Part shown: piece after piece, positions 16,927 through 26,219 of the stretch
How positions within the stretch are numbered: position 1 is the first letter of the stretch
Layout of the letters: every line of letters begins with the position of its first letter
Assembly: GCA_001045525.1 (NCBI GenBank)
Contig: LDWW01000031.1
Coordinates: 1 to 39,970 of the forward strand
Length of the DNA: 39,970 nt
Source of the DNA: Chitinispirillum alkaliphilum
GTDB taxonomy: Bacteria; Fibrobacterota; Chitinivibrionia; Chitinivibrionales; Chitinispirillaceae
Direction: 5' to 3'
Notes under the pieces: model-generated
What the model saw: only the letters and a program-made list of their open reading frames with translations
Told to the model about the DNA's origin: nothing
The model's database searches: none
Made by a program: the position numbers and the translations under genes

Positions 16927-19900
16927 TTACTCTCTTATCAACACCCGATCAGTTCCCGATCTTCCAAATATCTCCGGTGCATACATATCCTCGGCCTTTG
17001 CCGGAGGGACAATAAAATCTCCCGGGGTGGTAGCGCGGGCATAATACACATATTCATGATCTCTACCCCACAAAAATGATGAAAACACCTCTACCCGTTC
17101 ATCGCGCATATTCTGATGCTCATACCAGGGGCCGCTAAACCACCTACAGAAAAGTAGGGTACCGTGCCAGGGGACTTCTTCTGTCTCTACAAACGCCGGG
17201 TAGAGCACTTCGAGACCTGCCGGCAAGGGATCGACAAGTGCAACGTTGTATCTTTGGCCTGGTGCAACCATTCTTACGGTTACTCTTACCCGAGAACCGG
17301 TTCTTATCTCATATACTCCGTCATCCCTTAACACAACATCATCTTCATTGTCAACACCCCTATATGACCGTTCCACATGGAAACCATGATTCGCTGGTTC
17401 GAGCATAAGGTTTACGGGTGCATAATCCATCCCTATTCTGTAATACATCCTTCCCTGGCCCTCTTTTAACAAAACCAGATTTTGCGAAGTATCCATATCC
17501 AAAAGGTGGTGCATGGGAACATTAATCTGATGAGTTTCTGTGGTTCGTCCTCTAAAACTGTGATCGCCCGCATATTGATTACCAAGCCAGGTCTGGGTAG
17601 TAAAGTTTGGCATCTGTGACTCGTATTCGTTAAAATAAGTGTCAAGTGCAAGGAGCACGAACCCATTTTCCTGAGTGTTTCTCCAGCGGCCCGCTGTTCT
17701 GTCTGCAAGTAATCCCCGTACAAGTTTAATGATTAGATCGGACTGAGGCCTCACTTTCATCAATGCCTCAAGCGCTACTGCATTTGAACGTATTGCAGAG
17801 TGGAATACAAGACGATGACCGTGCTCCTTTAAACATTGTGTAAACTGAGCCGTATTTGCTGTTTCATCTACCCTGTTATGGAGATGAGAAATGATCTGTT
17901 TAACTTCTTCTGATTCAGGGGAGCCTGATAAGGCATAAAGAATCCAGCCCAGAGATTCAATGTTCCATTCCTCCACGGGGGCTTTTTCCAAAAGTGAGCG
18001 AGCCCTGCTTTCATCGAAATCACCTCTCAGAGCACGCACATAGAGGGAGTAGGCAATGATTGTTCTGCGAGTCCATGGGTTATAATCCGCAGAGATATGG
18101 CGATCAATATTTCTCAGATAGGAATTTGAAAGTATTTTCTGCCTTTCATTTGTTTCGTATCCCTTAAGCTCAGCTCTTGTTAGAGCGTGAATAGTATGGA
18201 GAGATATGAAAGGGGAGGAAACCTGCTGAGGTCTCCAAAATCCAAACCCACCATCAGCATTCTGTCTGCTTTCAAGTTCCTGGATATCTGAATACATCCG
18301 TTTTTCTATCTCTTGCAGTGATGGAATATTAGGTATATTAAATTCATGAATTACATCTCTTAAGGCCGTCATGGAAATAATGCGGGAGGCCATTGATTCC
18401 GAACTGGGGAAACTGTATCTGTAAAGAAATAAGAATGGATCTGTCAGGGCAAGAAGAGCCGTTGATGAGGTCGAAATCTGCACACCACCAAACTGAGGCC
18501 ATACATCCTGAGGTCTTTTGACAAGATGGGAAACAGCACCCTGATCAATAGTTCCATACGTTGCAAAGGCTTCAGTAGTTGCGGGTGTCCATACCGGGAG
18601 ACTGAATGCTGCAGCATCGGTCAGTTCATCGGTAACAGCCATAACCTGAAAGTGCGCTTCTCCTGCAGAGATGGTTGATGCCGGAAAACGGACCTCCACC
18701 CTGTCGTTCTCAGGAACTTCCACTCTGTAACCCTGTACTTTTAATTCCATGTTCTGAGCTCTTGAAACCACTTCAACTGTCAGTTTGTCTTCTGTTAAAT
18801 TCTGCAGGATAACAGGCAGCTCAAATGAATCACCATAATTTAGGAATCTGGGTGGGCTTGGCCTTACCATAAGCGGCAGGCGGGCAGTCATGTTGCTCTC
18901 TGCTGTACCAAAGCGTTTAGCACCGTCAGCCGCAACCACCATTACCCGGTACCGGGTAAGATTGTCGGGTAGTTTGAATTGAATCTCGAGCATTCCGGTA
19001 CTGTCCGTATATCCAGCAGGATGGAAGGCGGCCAGGGGATTAAAGTCTGTGCGCACGAAGGTTTCTGAAGATGCTTCAGTTTCAGGAGCATCAGCACCAT
19101 CAAAGAGGAATGTCCTTCTTGGAGTCATTTTGTCCCTGATTTCCTGTTCTATAGCTTCATTCACTTCTTCATCGATTATTTGATGATCCAAATCAGCAAG
19201 AACTACCCAGGGACGATTGTGAAAACCGGAAACCATAGATGGCCTGGTCCTGTAAAAGACTTCCATCGGGTTATATGTTTTGTAATCGGTCAGACTAAGG
19301 ATCGCTTCATCCACAACCACCACTGCAACTTCGGCACCCTGCACAGCGTTTCCATTCTGGTCATTTATCTGAACACTGACAGATGTACTCTCACCGGGGC
19401 TAAGCTGGTATTTTTGTGGCTTGGCTGTAACCTCCAGTTTCCTGTGATGAGGGGGAATAGAGAGATTTATCTTTCCGTTTGCCAGTGCGGGTTGCACTGG
19501 AAGTGTGCTGTCCGGTTGCCCATCTTCTGAAAACCGGGGCATAACACCTGAAATGTGTACCTGTACATGGAGATTGGGTGTGTAGCCCTCTATAATGGGA
19601 ATAGTAAATTCTTTGGATGTCTTACTGAGTGAAAAGCGTTTTTCTTCTACTATGCCAAATCTTTCCAAAAGGAGAACACCTTCTGAAGGAGCAAAGGGAG
19701 CCTGGATCAGAAGTCTTGCACTATCACCAGGAGCATAGAAATCCTTATCGGGAAATATTAAAACGTCCTGCATTTCCACTTTGTTCTGAGAAATGATCTG
19801 ATTACTTCTGACCCATCGTAAGATTGATGTGTAATTGTGTCGACCCTGTTTGTCAATTAGTGCAGCGGAAATTCTCCAAATGCCTCCTGATGCAGGAGTA

Positions 19901-22839
19901 AAGTTCCATGATGAAGGCTGGGCTTGCGAATATAACAGATCTTCATACATTTCGGGCTCAGAATTTCTGCCCATTCTAACTCTTTGAGCTTTTATTATGA
20001 CAGGTACTCCTTCGATGATTTCCCCCTCCACATCTGTCACGATCAGTTCAATTTCTTTCTGTCTTCCGGGTTCGGAATAAAAGCTATTTGTCTTTAACCC
20101 TACATAGTAGGTAGCCGGGTGGATAAGAGTGCTTGTTTTGGAGGTCCATTTTTGACGGTTTACATCTGTTACAGATGCTTCCAGTTCAAGTGTAAGAGGT
20201 CCGGGTGGAGTGCCACTTTCGGTTTGGATCTTTATAGCGTGTGTTCCTGAAATGTCAGTTTCTCCGGTAAATGAATTTCGGGCAACTGATCTGGAGTGTG
20301 AGGAAGGGGAGTGCCAATGCCAAAACCAGGGAATCTGCTTCCCGAAGGAGTATTGTCGCCAGTTAGGAGGTGTGTAGCGAGATGTACGGGCATTTAAAGA
20401 CCAGGTCGTCTCCGCACCTGCCAGTGACCCTCCAGTGTAGTATGAGCCTGTTACAGTTGCCGAAATTTCTTCACCGGTAAAGTGGGGCCCAGCACTTACA
20501 TTAGTTTTTACTTCGAACTCCGGTCTTCTGAACTCCTGAATTTTTAACAAGTGAGAATGGAAAAAGTTACCGATTTTCAACTGAACTGATGCATAACCAA
20601 GATTGGAAGTCGGTGGTATCGGAAAATTGAAATCAAAACCACCAAGTTCCGACAATGGTACAGTTCCATTTGCAATTTGATTATATCTTGAATCCTTGAC
20701 CGTGTAAGAGAGGTTGGAACTGTTACTAATCAGCTCTATATCCCCATCCACCTGTTGAGAAATTCTGCGCAACCATCCTTTTATATGAACTTCCTCACCA
20801 GGTCGGTATATTCCCCGGTCATCAAATGCATGGATAATCCCCTGATCATGTGATTGTTGTCTTCTCTGATACATTGGTATGAAAGCAGTATCTTTGTCCA
20901 ATACTGCTTTTAGTATACGGCCGTGATATGAAGGATGATGAAGATCTGCAAAACCGTCGCTAACAGTTTTTCCAATTAGCAAAGTATCTCTGAGTATTTT
21001 AACATCTGATAGGGGCTTACCTTCGTCGAGGGATGTTGTTTTTACCAATAGGCGGTTAGGGTCAGTCCAGGCATCAAGTCCGATATTGGTAACCTGCAAC
21101 CATGTTGCTGTCCTGTACATCATCGATCTTTGTTCATGAGGGTATACTACCTCCATATATTGTGCCGGTATGACAGACACGATCAGGTGCCCTTTTCCTT
21201 CCGATAAATACTCGCAAAGGTCTAACCTGGTTTCCACAAGTTCATTATGCTTGCCTCTGATTGTCAATGTATCATTGAGAACAATTTTGCCTGGCATTCG
21301 CCTGAGATAGCTGGTATCACTCTCGGAATACTGATATCTCGGAATACTGGCATAACAGTTCCAATCAGAGGGGTTTACACGCCAAACTCTTACAGAAAGT
21401 TTCTTGTAATTGCGTGTTATGACCCTGAAGGCTGGAGATGCGGCAGGATCCAGAATCGACATATTGGGTTTCTGGGCATAAAAAACGGGCCTGTTGTTAC
21501 CCACAGAAATATTAAAGACAGTGTCACCTGAAAGGTTTTGGCCAAAGAGGTCACGGATTTCACGGGAAAATTCAATTGTGTACACGGTATTGGGAATTAC
21601 ACGCCTGCTCCTGATTGTGATGCCCGTTTGAGATGCAGAAATATCGACCTCATCCACAGCAGGAGAGATCCTTATCATGGAAGTATCAAAATTTTCTGTA
21701 TCCAGAGAGTTGTTTAAATTGAAAAACCACTCCTGACCAGGTCTGCATCTCGAGTTTCCTCTGCAGTTTCTACGTGAAATAACCAAAGGACTATAAGTGA
21801 AAAATATAAAGCTTTGATTTACGGAGGTTTCCAATGTGCCTTCGAGTGATTGGGCACCTTTTGCAACCGTTACTCTCACTTCGGTTGCAGGCGGAAGCTC
21901 CTTATCCAAAAAGAGCAGAATCCAGCACCCTTCGCCTGCATTTGCTATCAGACTATGTATATGCCTGAACTCTTCTGAGAGCTCATCGGGATTTCCGGAT
22001 TTGAAACTGATGCTCTGACCTCTGGCACTAACATCTATTTTGTTTAAAATGCTTTTCTGATCAATTCTCTGATCAAAACCTATAAAAATTGGAGCATTGG
22101 TGCGGTTACCAGAGCCAGAAGGGTAAGATCTGCTGATTCTCAAGCTTTGAGTTCGGAAGGTGAATAAGCGCTCACCACTTATTCTTTCACCATCAATGCA
22201 GGTTGCATCTTCATTTATAGTAACCTGATACTCTGTAGCTTTGGGCAGGGAGCCATCTTGTGGTTCGAAGATGAGCGTTTGTGTATTTATCCACCTCCAG
22301 GAACCCTCTGGTTGTGGTCTCAGTGTGACGGGAACCTCTTCTGCAGCCTCGCTCTGGGATGTAACAGCCACCATGGGTCTGCTAAAGGTAAGGCTTACAT
22401 GAGGAGCAATTCTTACGTCTCCTTCAGGTGCGATTCTCAAAACCGAAAGAGGCTCATTGTTTTCAATCTCCAAAACCGTTGGTGGGGCAAGGTCCTCCTT
22501 TGAAGGGAATTCACCTTTAACAGTAATGCCAGAGCGCGGAATGCGTTTTCTTTTTTTGGGCATGGAAAATTCATACTCAGTTTGATCTTCGTATACAGGT
22601 TCAAGCCGCGTGAGATGTTCTTTGATAACTTCCTGGTTTAGCTCCTCAGCATCACCACGAGCTACCCTCACAAACTCCTGGTGCTCTTGGATTTCTCTTA
22701 TCTCTATGCTGGCCCGTTGTGAATTTTTAAATATGTCGGGATCGGGAAGTGTTGTAGTGTTTGCAGGTGTAGAATTACAAAAGAGTAATAAGAGAAGAAG
22801 TACAGAGGTATTAATTGGGATGACTCTGTTTATGTGCAT
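16927..22839 (-). CDS. Giant alpha-2-macroglobulin family protein lacking the thioester
   Basis: 1970 residues from the ATG at 22839, which has AGGACAGG just upstream and starts a plausible signal peptide; an ATG nine codons earlier has no ribosome site. Ig-like/MG domains fill the first half. The family block DDRGIYRPGEEVHIKGW is near residue 670. VVDEAILSLTDYKT and a following MEVFY are near 1175, and the A2M core LTRYRVMVVA and LPLMVRPSPPRFL follow. A helical terpenoid-cyclase-like thioester domain comes next. Where YPYGC-x-EQ is expected, the sequence has YSFPSSES, so the Cys is S1479 and the Gln is S1482 and no thioester can form. It is probably a periplasmic or surface protease trap or structural protein. 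No PbpC partner is adjacent. Confidence 0.92.
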   Translation of the reverse strand: MHINRVIPINTSVLLLLLLFCNSTPANTTTLPDPDIFKNSQRASIEIREIQEHQEFVRVARGDAEELNQEVIKEHLTRLEPVYEDQTEYEFSMPKKRKRIPRSGITVKGEFPSKEDLAPPTVLEIENNEPLSVLRIAPEGDVRIAPHVSLTFSRPMVAVTSQSEAAEEVPVTLRPQPEGSWRWINTQTLIFEPQDGSLPKATEYQVTINEDATCIDGERISGERLFTFRTQSLRISRSYPSGSGNRTNAPIFIGFDQRIDQKSILNKIDVSARGQSISFKSGNPDELSEEFRHIHSLIANAGEGCWILLFLDKELPPATEVRVTVAKGAQSLEGTLETSVNQSFIFFTYSPLVISRRNCRGNSRCRPGQEWFFNLNNSLDTENFDTSMIRISPAVDEVDISASQTGITIRSRRVIPNTVYTIEFSREIRDLFGQNLSGDTVFNISVGNNRPVFYAQKPNMSILDPAASPAFRVITRNYKKLSVRVWRVNPSDWNCYASIPRYQYSESDTSYLRRMPGKIVLNDTLTIRGKHNELVETRLDLCEYLSEGKGHLIVSVIPAQYMEVVYPHEQRSMMYRTATWLQVTNIGLDAWTDPNRLLVKTTSLDEGKPLSDVKILRDTLLIGKTVSDGFADLHHPSYHGRILKAVLDKDTAFIPMYQRRQQSHDQGIIHAFDDRGIYRPGEEVHIKGWLRRISQQVDGDIELISNSSNLSYTVKDSRYNQIANGTVPLSELGGFDFNFPIPPTSNLGYASVQLKIGNFFHSHLLKIQEFRRPEFEVKTNVSAGPHFTGEEISATVTGSYYTGGSLAGAETTWSLNARTSRYTPPNWRQYSFGKQIPWFWHWHSPSSHSRSVARNSFTGETDISGTHAIKIQTESGTPPGPLTLELEASVTDVNRQKWTSKTSTLIHPATYYVGLKTNSFYSEPGRQKEIELIVTDVEGEIIEGVPVIIKAQRVRMGRNSEPEMYEDLLYSQAQPSSWNFTPASGGIWRISAALIDKQGRHNYTSILRWVRSNQIISQNKVEMQDVLIFPDKDFYAPGDSARLLIQAPFAPSEGVLLLERFGIVEEKRFSLSKTSKEFTIPIIEGYTPNLHVQVHISGVMPRFSEDGQPDSTLPVQPALANGKINLSIPPHHRKLEVTAKPQKYQLSPGESTSVSVQINDQNGNAVQGAEVAVVVVDEAILSLTDYKTYNPMEVFYRTRPSMVSGFHNRPWVVLADLDHQIIDEEVNEAIEQEIRDKMTPRRTFLFDGADAPETEASSETFVRTDFNPLAAFHPAGYTDSTGMLEIQFKLPDNLTRYRVMVVAADGAKRFGTAESNMTARLPLMVRPSPPRFLNYGDSFELPVILQNLTEDKLTVEVVSRAQNMELKVQGYRVEVPENDRVEVRFPASTISAGEAHFQVMAVTDELTDAAAFSLPVWTPATTEAFATYGTIDQGAVSHLVKRPQDVWPQFGGVQISTSSTALLALTDPFLFLYRYSFPSSESMASRIISMTALRDVIHEFNIPNIPSLQEIEKRMYSDIQELESRQNADGGFGFWRPQQVSSPFISLHTIHALTRAELKGYETNERQKILSNSYLRNIDRHISADYNPWTRRTIIAYSLYVRALRGDFDESRARSLLEKAPVEEWNIESLGWILYALSGSPESEEVKQIISHLHNRVDETANTAQFTQCLKEHGHRLVFHSAIRSNAVALEALMKVRPQSDLIIKLVRGLLADRTAGRWRNTQENGFVLLALDTYFNEYESQMPNFTTQTWLGNQYAGDHSFRGRTTETHQINVPMHHLLDMDTSQNLVLLKEGQGRMYYRIGMDYAPVNLMLEPANHGFHVERSYRGVDNEDDVVLRDDGVYEIRTGSRVRVTVRMVAPGQRYNVALVDPLPAGLEVLYPAFVETEEVPWHGTLLFCRWFSGPWYEHQNMRDERVEVFSSFLWGRDHEYVYYARATTPGDFIVPPAKAEDMYAPEIFGRSGTDRVLIRE

Positions 22840-23067
22840 ATACCTGTCCTGTTTATATTGTTGCATAGCTTAGTGAAATGCGCTGCTTTCCGTAAAATTC
22901 GCTCATCTTAATATGGTTTACAAGGTGTTCAGAAACCCCTTTGTTTTTCCCCGAGCTGAAAACTTATGTTTTTTTGGATATTCTGACTTGAAAAGCGCAC
23001 GGAAAGAAGATACATGATTGCTTCACGAAAGTAAAGGTAAGCCAGCTGGAAAAGGAGGGGGAAAGAG

Positions 23068-23169
23068 ATGATCTATGCTGCAAATCACTTTAAGTCAAAA
23101 CCAAACGCTTCCTCTTACAGCATTTTCTTTTATTATTGCTGGTTTGATATGGAATCTGTGATGTGCTAA
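23068..23169 (+). CDS. Candidate 33-residue small protein
   Basis: The ATG at 23068 is preceded by AAGGAGGGGGAAAGAG, one of the best ribosome sites in the window. The frame runs 33 codons to TAA: a polar start (MIYAANHFKSKPNASS) and then an aromatic/hydrophobic tail (YSIFFYYCWFDMESVMC). A bidirectional intrinsic terminator follows 34 bases later, so promoter-ORF-terminator would make a compact unit on the strand opposite to both flanking genes. No family is recognised, and chance cannot be excluded for so short a frame. Confidence 0.35.
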   Translation: MIYAANHFKSKPNASSYSIFFYYCWFDMESVMC

Positions 23170-23203
23170 GAATTGAGAATATAAGCGTGTTTTTGCATTG
23201 CAC

Positions 23204-23242
23204 AAAAAAGATACCCGATTGTAGAAAACGGGTATCTTTTTT
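23204..23242. terminator. Bidirectional intrinsic terminator
   Basis: A perfect 14-bp stem (204-217 AAAAAAGATACCCG, 229-242 CGGGTATCTTTTTT, in 23-kb numbering) encloses an 11-base loop. A and T runs on both sides allow it to work in either direction. It lies 16 bases past the stop of the minus-strand deacetylase, so it should end the GH8/deacetylase transcript, and it also follows the plus-strand small ORF. Confidence 0.85.
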
Positions 23243-23258
23243 GATTTAAACAGAAGAA

Positions 23259-24452
23259 TTACTGAGTGATCGTTTCTGTATCTGCTTCAGTTTCCTGGTA
23301 TTCCTGACTAACAGGTACTGCAGTTTCAGGTGGATTGCGCATGAAATTAATGACATCTATGCCGGTTACAAAACGGACATCTTCAAGCTGCAGTGCATAG
23401 TCGATAAACTCCTCAATCACAGCTCTTCGTTCCATATAATCCTGAATATTCACAAAATCCGAGGGGTTCCAGTAGTTTGAGATATAGAAATCGGTGTGCA
23501 TACCCAAAGTCATAGGAGTTCTGTTTCCGTTATACATTTTATCGAGGGTGTGTTTGAGTACAGCCAGGCTTTGTTCTTTATTCAGTTCAACTCCCCCGGC
23601 ATTTCTGCTTGCCCACAGGTTATAGTCCAGAGGTGTGACTTTTCCGTTTGTTGCATATCCCAACATCTCATCCAGCTCTGCAATCAGACCTGGTTCTATG
23701 CCATACTGTTGACTCTCATCATCGGATGGTATTACAAAATTATAGCAGGGAAGAACCCAAAGTCCGGGGTGACTTCCAACCTGGATATCGAAAAATTGCC
23801 TGTACCATGAGGCGTTATGTCCCGGGCTGCCATTATTCATAGTGTAGGGCCAGTAGTACCTTCCCACTCTTTGTGTACCTGTACCTTCGATTATACTGCA
23901 ATCATATAGAAAGCCCAGTTCTCTTAAGACAGTAAACGTGCTGTCATTGTAGGCAAGAAAAGGTGTTCTGAATCCAGCGACACTCTCCACTGGTAACCCC
24001 AGAACTTCCACAATCGCTTCCTGGCATTCGGAAATTTCCGCTCTCCAGTCATCCAGAGTCATCTGTTTTCTGACTTTATCTCCACCCGGTGTCCAGTCGA
24101 GTTCAAGGGCGATATGATTAGCTGTATGATTTCCGATTTCACACCCCATGCTCACAGCCCGCAAATGCTGTTGTACAATCTGAGGGTCAGAAAAATTCCT
24201 GCTGTTGGAATAGAACACCATGGTAACAGGGGAGCCATCAGGGTTTGTGCGGCTTTCGATATAGTCAAGTATCCACTCCATTCCTTCGGCACTGCTCTGG
24301 TCATCTGAGCCCAGAACAATAAACTGCGGCACTTCACTTGGTGATAAACCGTGGGGAGGGTTTCTTGAGGGAGCGACGTTGTCGGAAAGATCATATCCGT
24401 AGGCCGCAAAACTCAAAACAGAAATAATGAAGGTGAGACATTTGATAAACAT
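23259..24452 (-). CDS. Exported NodB/CE4-type polysaccharide deacetylase
   Basis: 397 residues with a signal peptide (about 1-19, ending AAYG). The CE4 motifs are visible: the metal/catalytic pair D50-D51 (LGSDDQ), H109-x3-H113 (GNHTANH) and the motif 3 loop with R162 (GFRTPF). The enzyme family removes N- or O-acetyl groups from chitin, peptidoglycan or exopolysaccharides, using a divalent metal. AGGAGC lies 4 bases before the ATG. The C-terminus carries a Glu/Thr-rich tail. It lies 154 bases downstream of the GH8 gene on the same strand, so both may act on one glycan, such as chitin/chitosan or a similar amino-sugar polymer; that link is inferred. Confidence 0.9.
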   Translation of the reverse strand: MFIKCLTFIISVLSFAAYGYDLSDNVAPSRNPPHGLSPSEVPQFIVLGSDDQSSAEGMEWILDYIESRTNPDGSPVTMVFYSNSRNFSDPQIVQQHLRAVSMGCEIGNHTANHIALELDWTPGGDKVRKQMTLDDWRAEISECQEAIVEVLGLPVESVAGFRTPFLAYNDSTFTVLRELGFLYDCSIIEGTGTQRVGRYYWPYTMNNGSPGHNASWYRQFFDIQVGSHPGLWVLPCYNFVIPSDDESQQYGIEPGLIAELDEMLGYATNGKVTPLDYNLWASRNAGGVELNKEQSLAVLKHTLDKMYNGNRTPMTLGMHTDFYISNYWNPSDFVNIQDYMERRAVIEEFIDYALQLEDVRFVTGIDVINFMRNPPETAVPVSQEYQETEADTETITQ

Positions 24453-24555
24453 AATTGCTCCTTTTGTGAACAGCAGTATAATTATTACTCATATAATATA
24501 ATATCGACAGGCGCTGGGGCTGGGAAAATTTGGTAAACAGGCTGAGTTTAGGAAC

Positions 24556-24591
24556 CCTCTTATGGGTGGAGGTGTTTTGTCCCATAAGAGG
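24556..24591. repeat. 11-bp inverted repeat after the GH8 gene
   Basis: Arms 24556-24566 (CCTCTTATGGG) and 24581-24591 (CCCATAAGAGG) are perfect, with a 14-base loop. On the minus strand the hairpin lies 15 bases after the GH8 stop. It lacks a T-run, so it may stabilise or attenuate the message between the GH8 and deacetylase genes rather than end it. Confidence 0.5.
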
Positions 24592-24606
24592 ATTATAATT
24601 CAATCC

Positions 24607-25980
24607 TTATCTGTGTCCGGGCATTCTCCATGCACCGGCAAGAATGAAAAGTGAGTGCAGCTGGATGGATTCGCCATAATAGGAACCCCAGCTATAGGGT
24701 TGAGAATGATACTGCCAGAGAGAATCAAGCCAGTCCTGCTGATTTGAGCTGATAGCAGCACTGGCTAAAAAAGGAGCACTGAAGGCAAGATCGGACCAGT
24801 CCCTTCCTGGGATATAGGTTCCGGTTTCTCCGCTGCGAACATAGTAACCCGGCTTAATGTCTGCTACATCACCACCGGTTTTATTCTCAATCCATCGGTT
24901 TAGTTTCATAAGCTCTGAAAACAACACCGTATCACCGGAGGCGAAATAATCCGCGGCAAGTCTCCAGGGAACCCTGCAAGCATTAAAATTGTAATCACCA
25001 TCCTCGGCAGCCTCAAGAACCTGACCTTGTGCGGGTTCATAAGTGCCGTTTCTGTTTCTGACAATGAAATCGGGTACAAGGCCGGTTTCATTACTCCAGT
25101 TTGAAACCATCAGTTTGGTGATTTTTATGGTTTCCTCAAGAACTTTATTCCACAGTCGTTGATTATTGTGATCAGCCTCGGCAAAAGCTCTGAGATGTCC
25201 GAGGAGAAAATCGGAAGAGCGTGTTGTTCTTCCCAGAATATCCCTGTTGTTTTTGGCCCAGTCTCCAAGAAGAATGATTCCACTGTTTGGGTCGATATTG
25301 GATTCACGTATACCGTCAATTACACGCAGAGCTTCCTTTTTATAATTGATTTCTCCATCACTTCCCCACAAATCGTGAGCCAGCAAGAGAGCATAGGCAA
25401 TATCCATATCCCCGTCGGTTGCATTTGAGCACTGCGGATCATTGACTACAGAGGTGAGGGTTCCAGATCCGTCAGCCTGTATACCCACTCCCATCTGTCT
25501 CCAGCACATAAGGCGATTATCTATGGGGCTTGGGTATGCTTTGAAATATCTCACAAAAGCGTCAAAATCCTCTCTTCCCCTATGGAAGTAGGAGGTATCC
25601 AGGTCCGCACCAAGCACAATAGCAAGCATACCGTAACCATGGGCTTCTGAAACAGTCATGGCTCTTTTATCTGCCCATGTAATTTCCGGATCTGTACGCT
25701 GGTGTGCGATCCAGTCCACAAAGGATTGGCGAGGTTCCACATTTGGCACATCGGCCATATATTTGTCGAGGTAATAGTGCAGAAAAGCAATCGTTTTCTC
25801 TTTAACCTGTTGTTGAGTCACACCGGTTGGCAGGTTCGGAGTGATTGGGGAGATTGTCTGAGCTATCTCAAACTCAACCGGTTGTTTAAGGTCCTGAGTT
25901 GTTGCACTGCATCCTGATATCTGCAGGGTACTGAAGAGCAATGCTGCAGCACTCAGGCCTTTGAATGTTTTGGAATGCAT
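24607..25980 (-). CDS. GH8 glycoside hydrolase, lipoprotein
   Basis: 457 residues. A lipoprotein signal ends in ISGC (C24), so the enzyme is membrane-anchored at the periplasm or outer surface. The GH8 catalytic acid is E112 in VSEAHGYGM and the conserved Asp is D189 in ATDGDMDIAYALLLA; the WADKRAMTVSE lead-in is also typical. GH8 enzymes are inverting endo-acting chitosanases, endoglucanases, lichenases or xylanases; specificity cannot be read safely here, but the neighbouring deacetylase favours chitosan or a related polymer. AGGAGT is 4 bases before the ATG. It is transcribed divergently from treY. Confidence 0.92.
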   Translation of the reverse strand: MHSKTFKGLSAAALLFSTLQISGCSATTQDLKQPVEFEIAQTISPITPNLPTGVTQQQVKEKTIAFLHYYLDKYMADVPNVEPRQSFVDWIAHQRTDPEITWADKRAMTVSEAHGYGMLAIVLGADLDTSYFHRGREDFDAFVRYFKAYPSPIDNRLMCWRQMGVGIQADGSGTLTSVVNDPQCSNATDGDMDIAYALLLAHDLWGSDGEINYKKEALRVIDGIRESNIDPNSGIILLGDWAKNNRDILGRTTRSSDFLLGHLRAFAEADHNNQRLWNKVLEETIKITKLMVSNWSNETGLVPDFIVRNRNGTYEPAQGQVLEAAEDGDYNFNACRVPWRLAADYFASGDTVLFSELMKLNRWIENKTGGDVADIKPGYYVRSGETGTYIPGRDWSDLAFSAPFLASAAISSNQQDWLDSLWQYHSQPYSWGSYYGESIQLHSLFILAGAWRMPGHR

Positions 25981-26219
25981 TTTTACTCCTGTTTTTTTTA
26001 GGGGGATTAGTATGATTTAATTACAAATATAACAAAAAATTTCCTGAAAAAAGGTGTCGTTATCAGGCTAAAAGTTCTCTGAAACCCAAAACTGGAGTGT
26101 TTTTGAAAGAAATTCCCTGGTAGTTTACTTCCAGATACCTGGTGATATGGTCTGGAAATTGCAAATATTGTCTAAAAAATGATGTTTTTGGCTTACAAAA
26201 AAAACGGAAAAAAAACACT

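Larger units (their letters stand above)
22840..23258. other. Intergenic region with small ORF and terminator
   Basis: It holds the macroglobulin promoter (minus strand), a 33-codon plus-strand ORF at 23068-23169 and a strong hairpin at 23204-23242; the last two have their own entries. A weak plus-strand -35 (TTGAAA near 22989) with a GATACAT-like -10 could drive the small ORF. Confidence 0.4.

Noticed and set aside
19180-19530. 116-codon plus-strand frame
   Set aside because: It is antisense inside the macroglobulin gene, whose coding frame is strongly supported by family motifs.
26142-26219. 26-codon extension of treY
   Set aside because: Basic, Lys/Cys-rich and without a ribosome site; TreY proteins start close to the TYRLQL motif.
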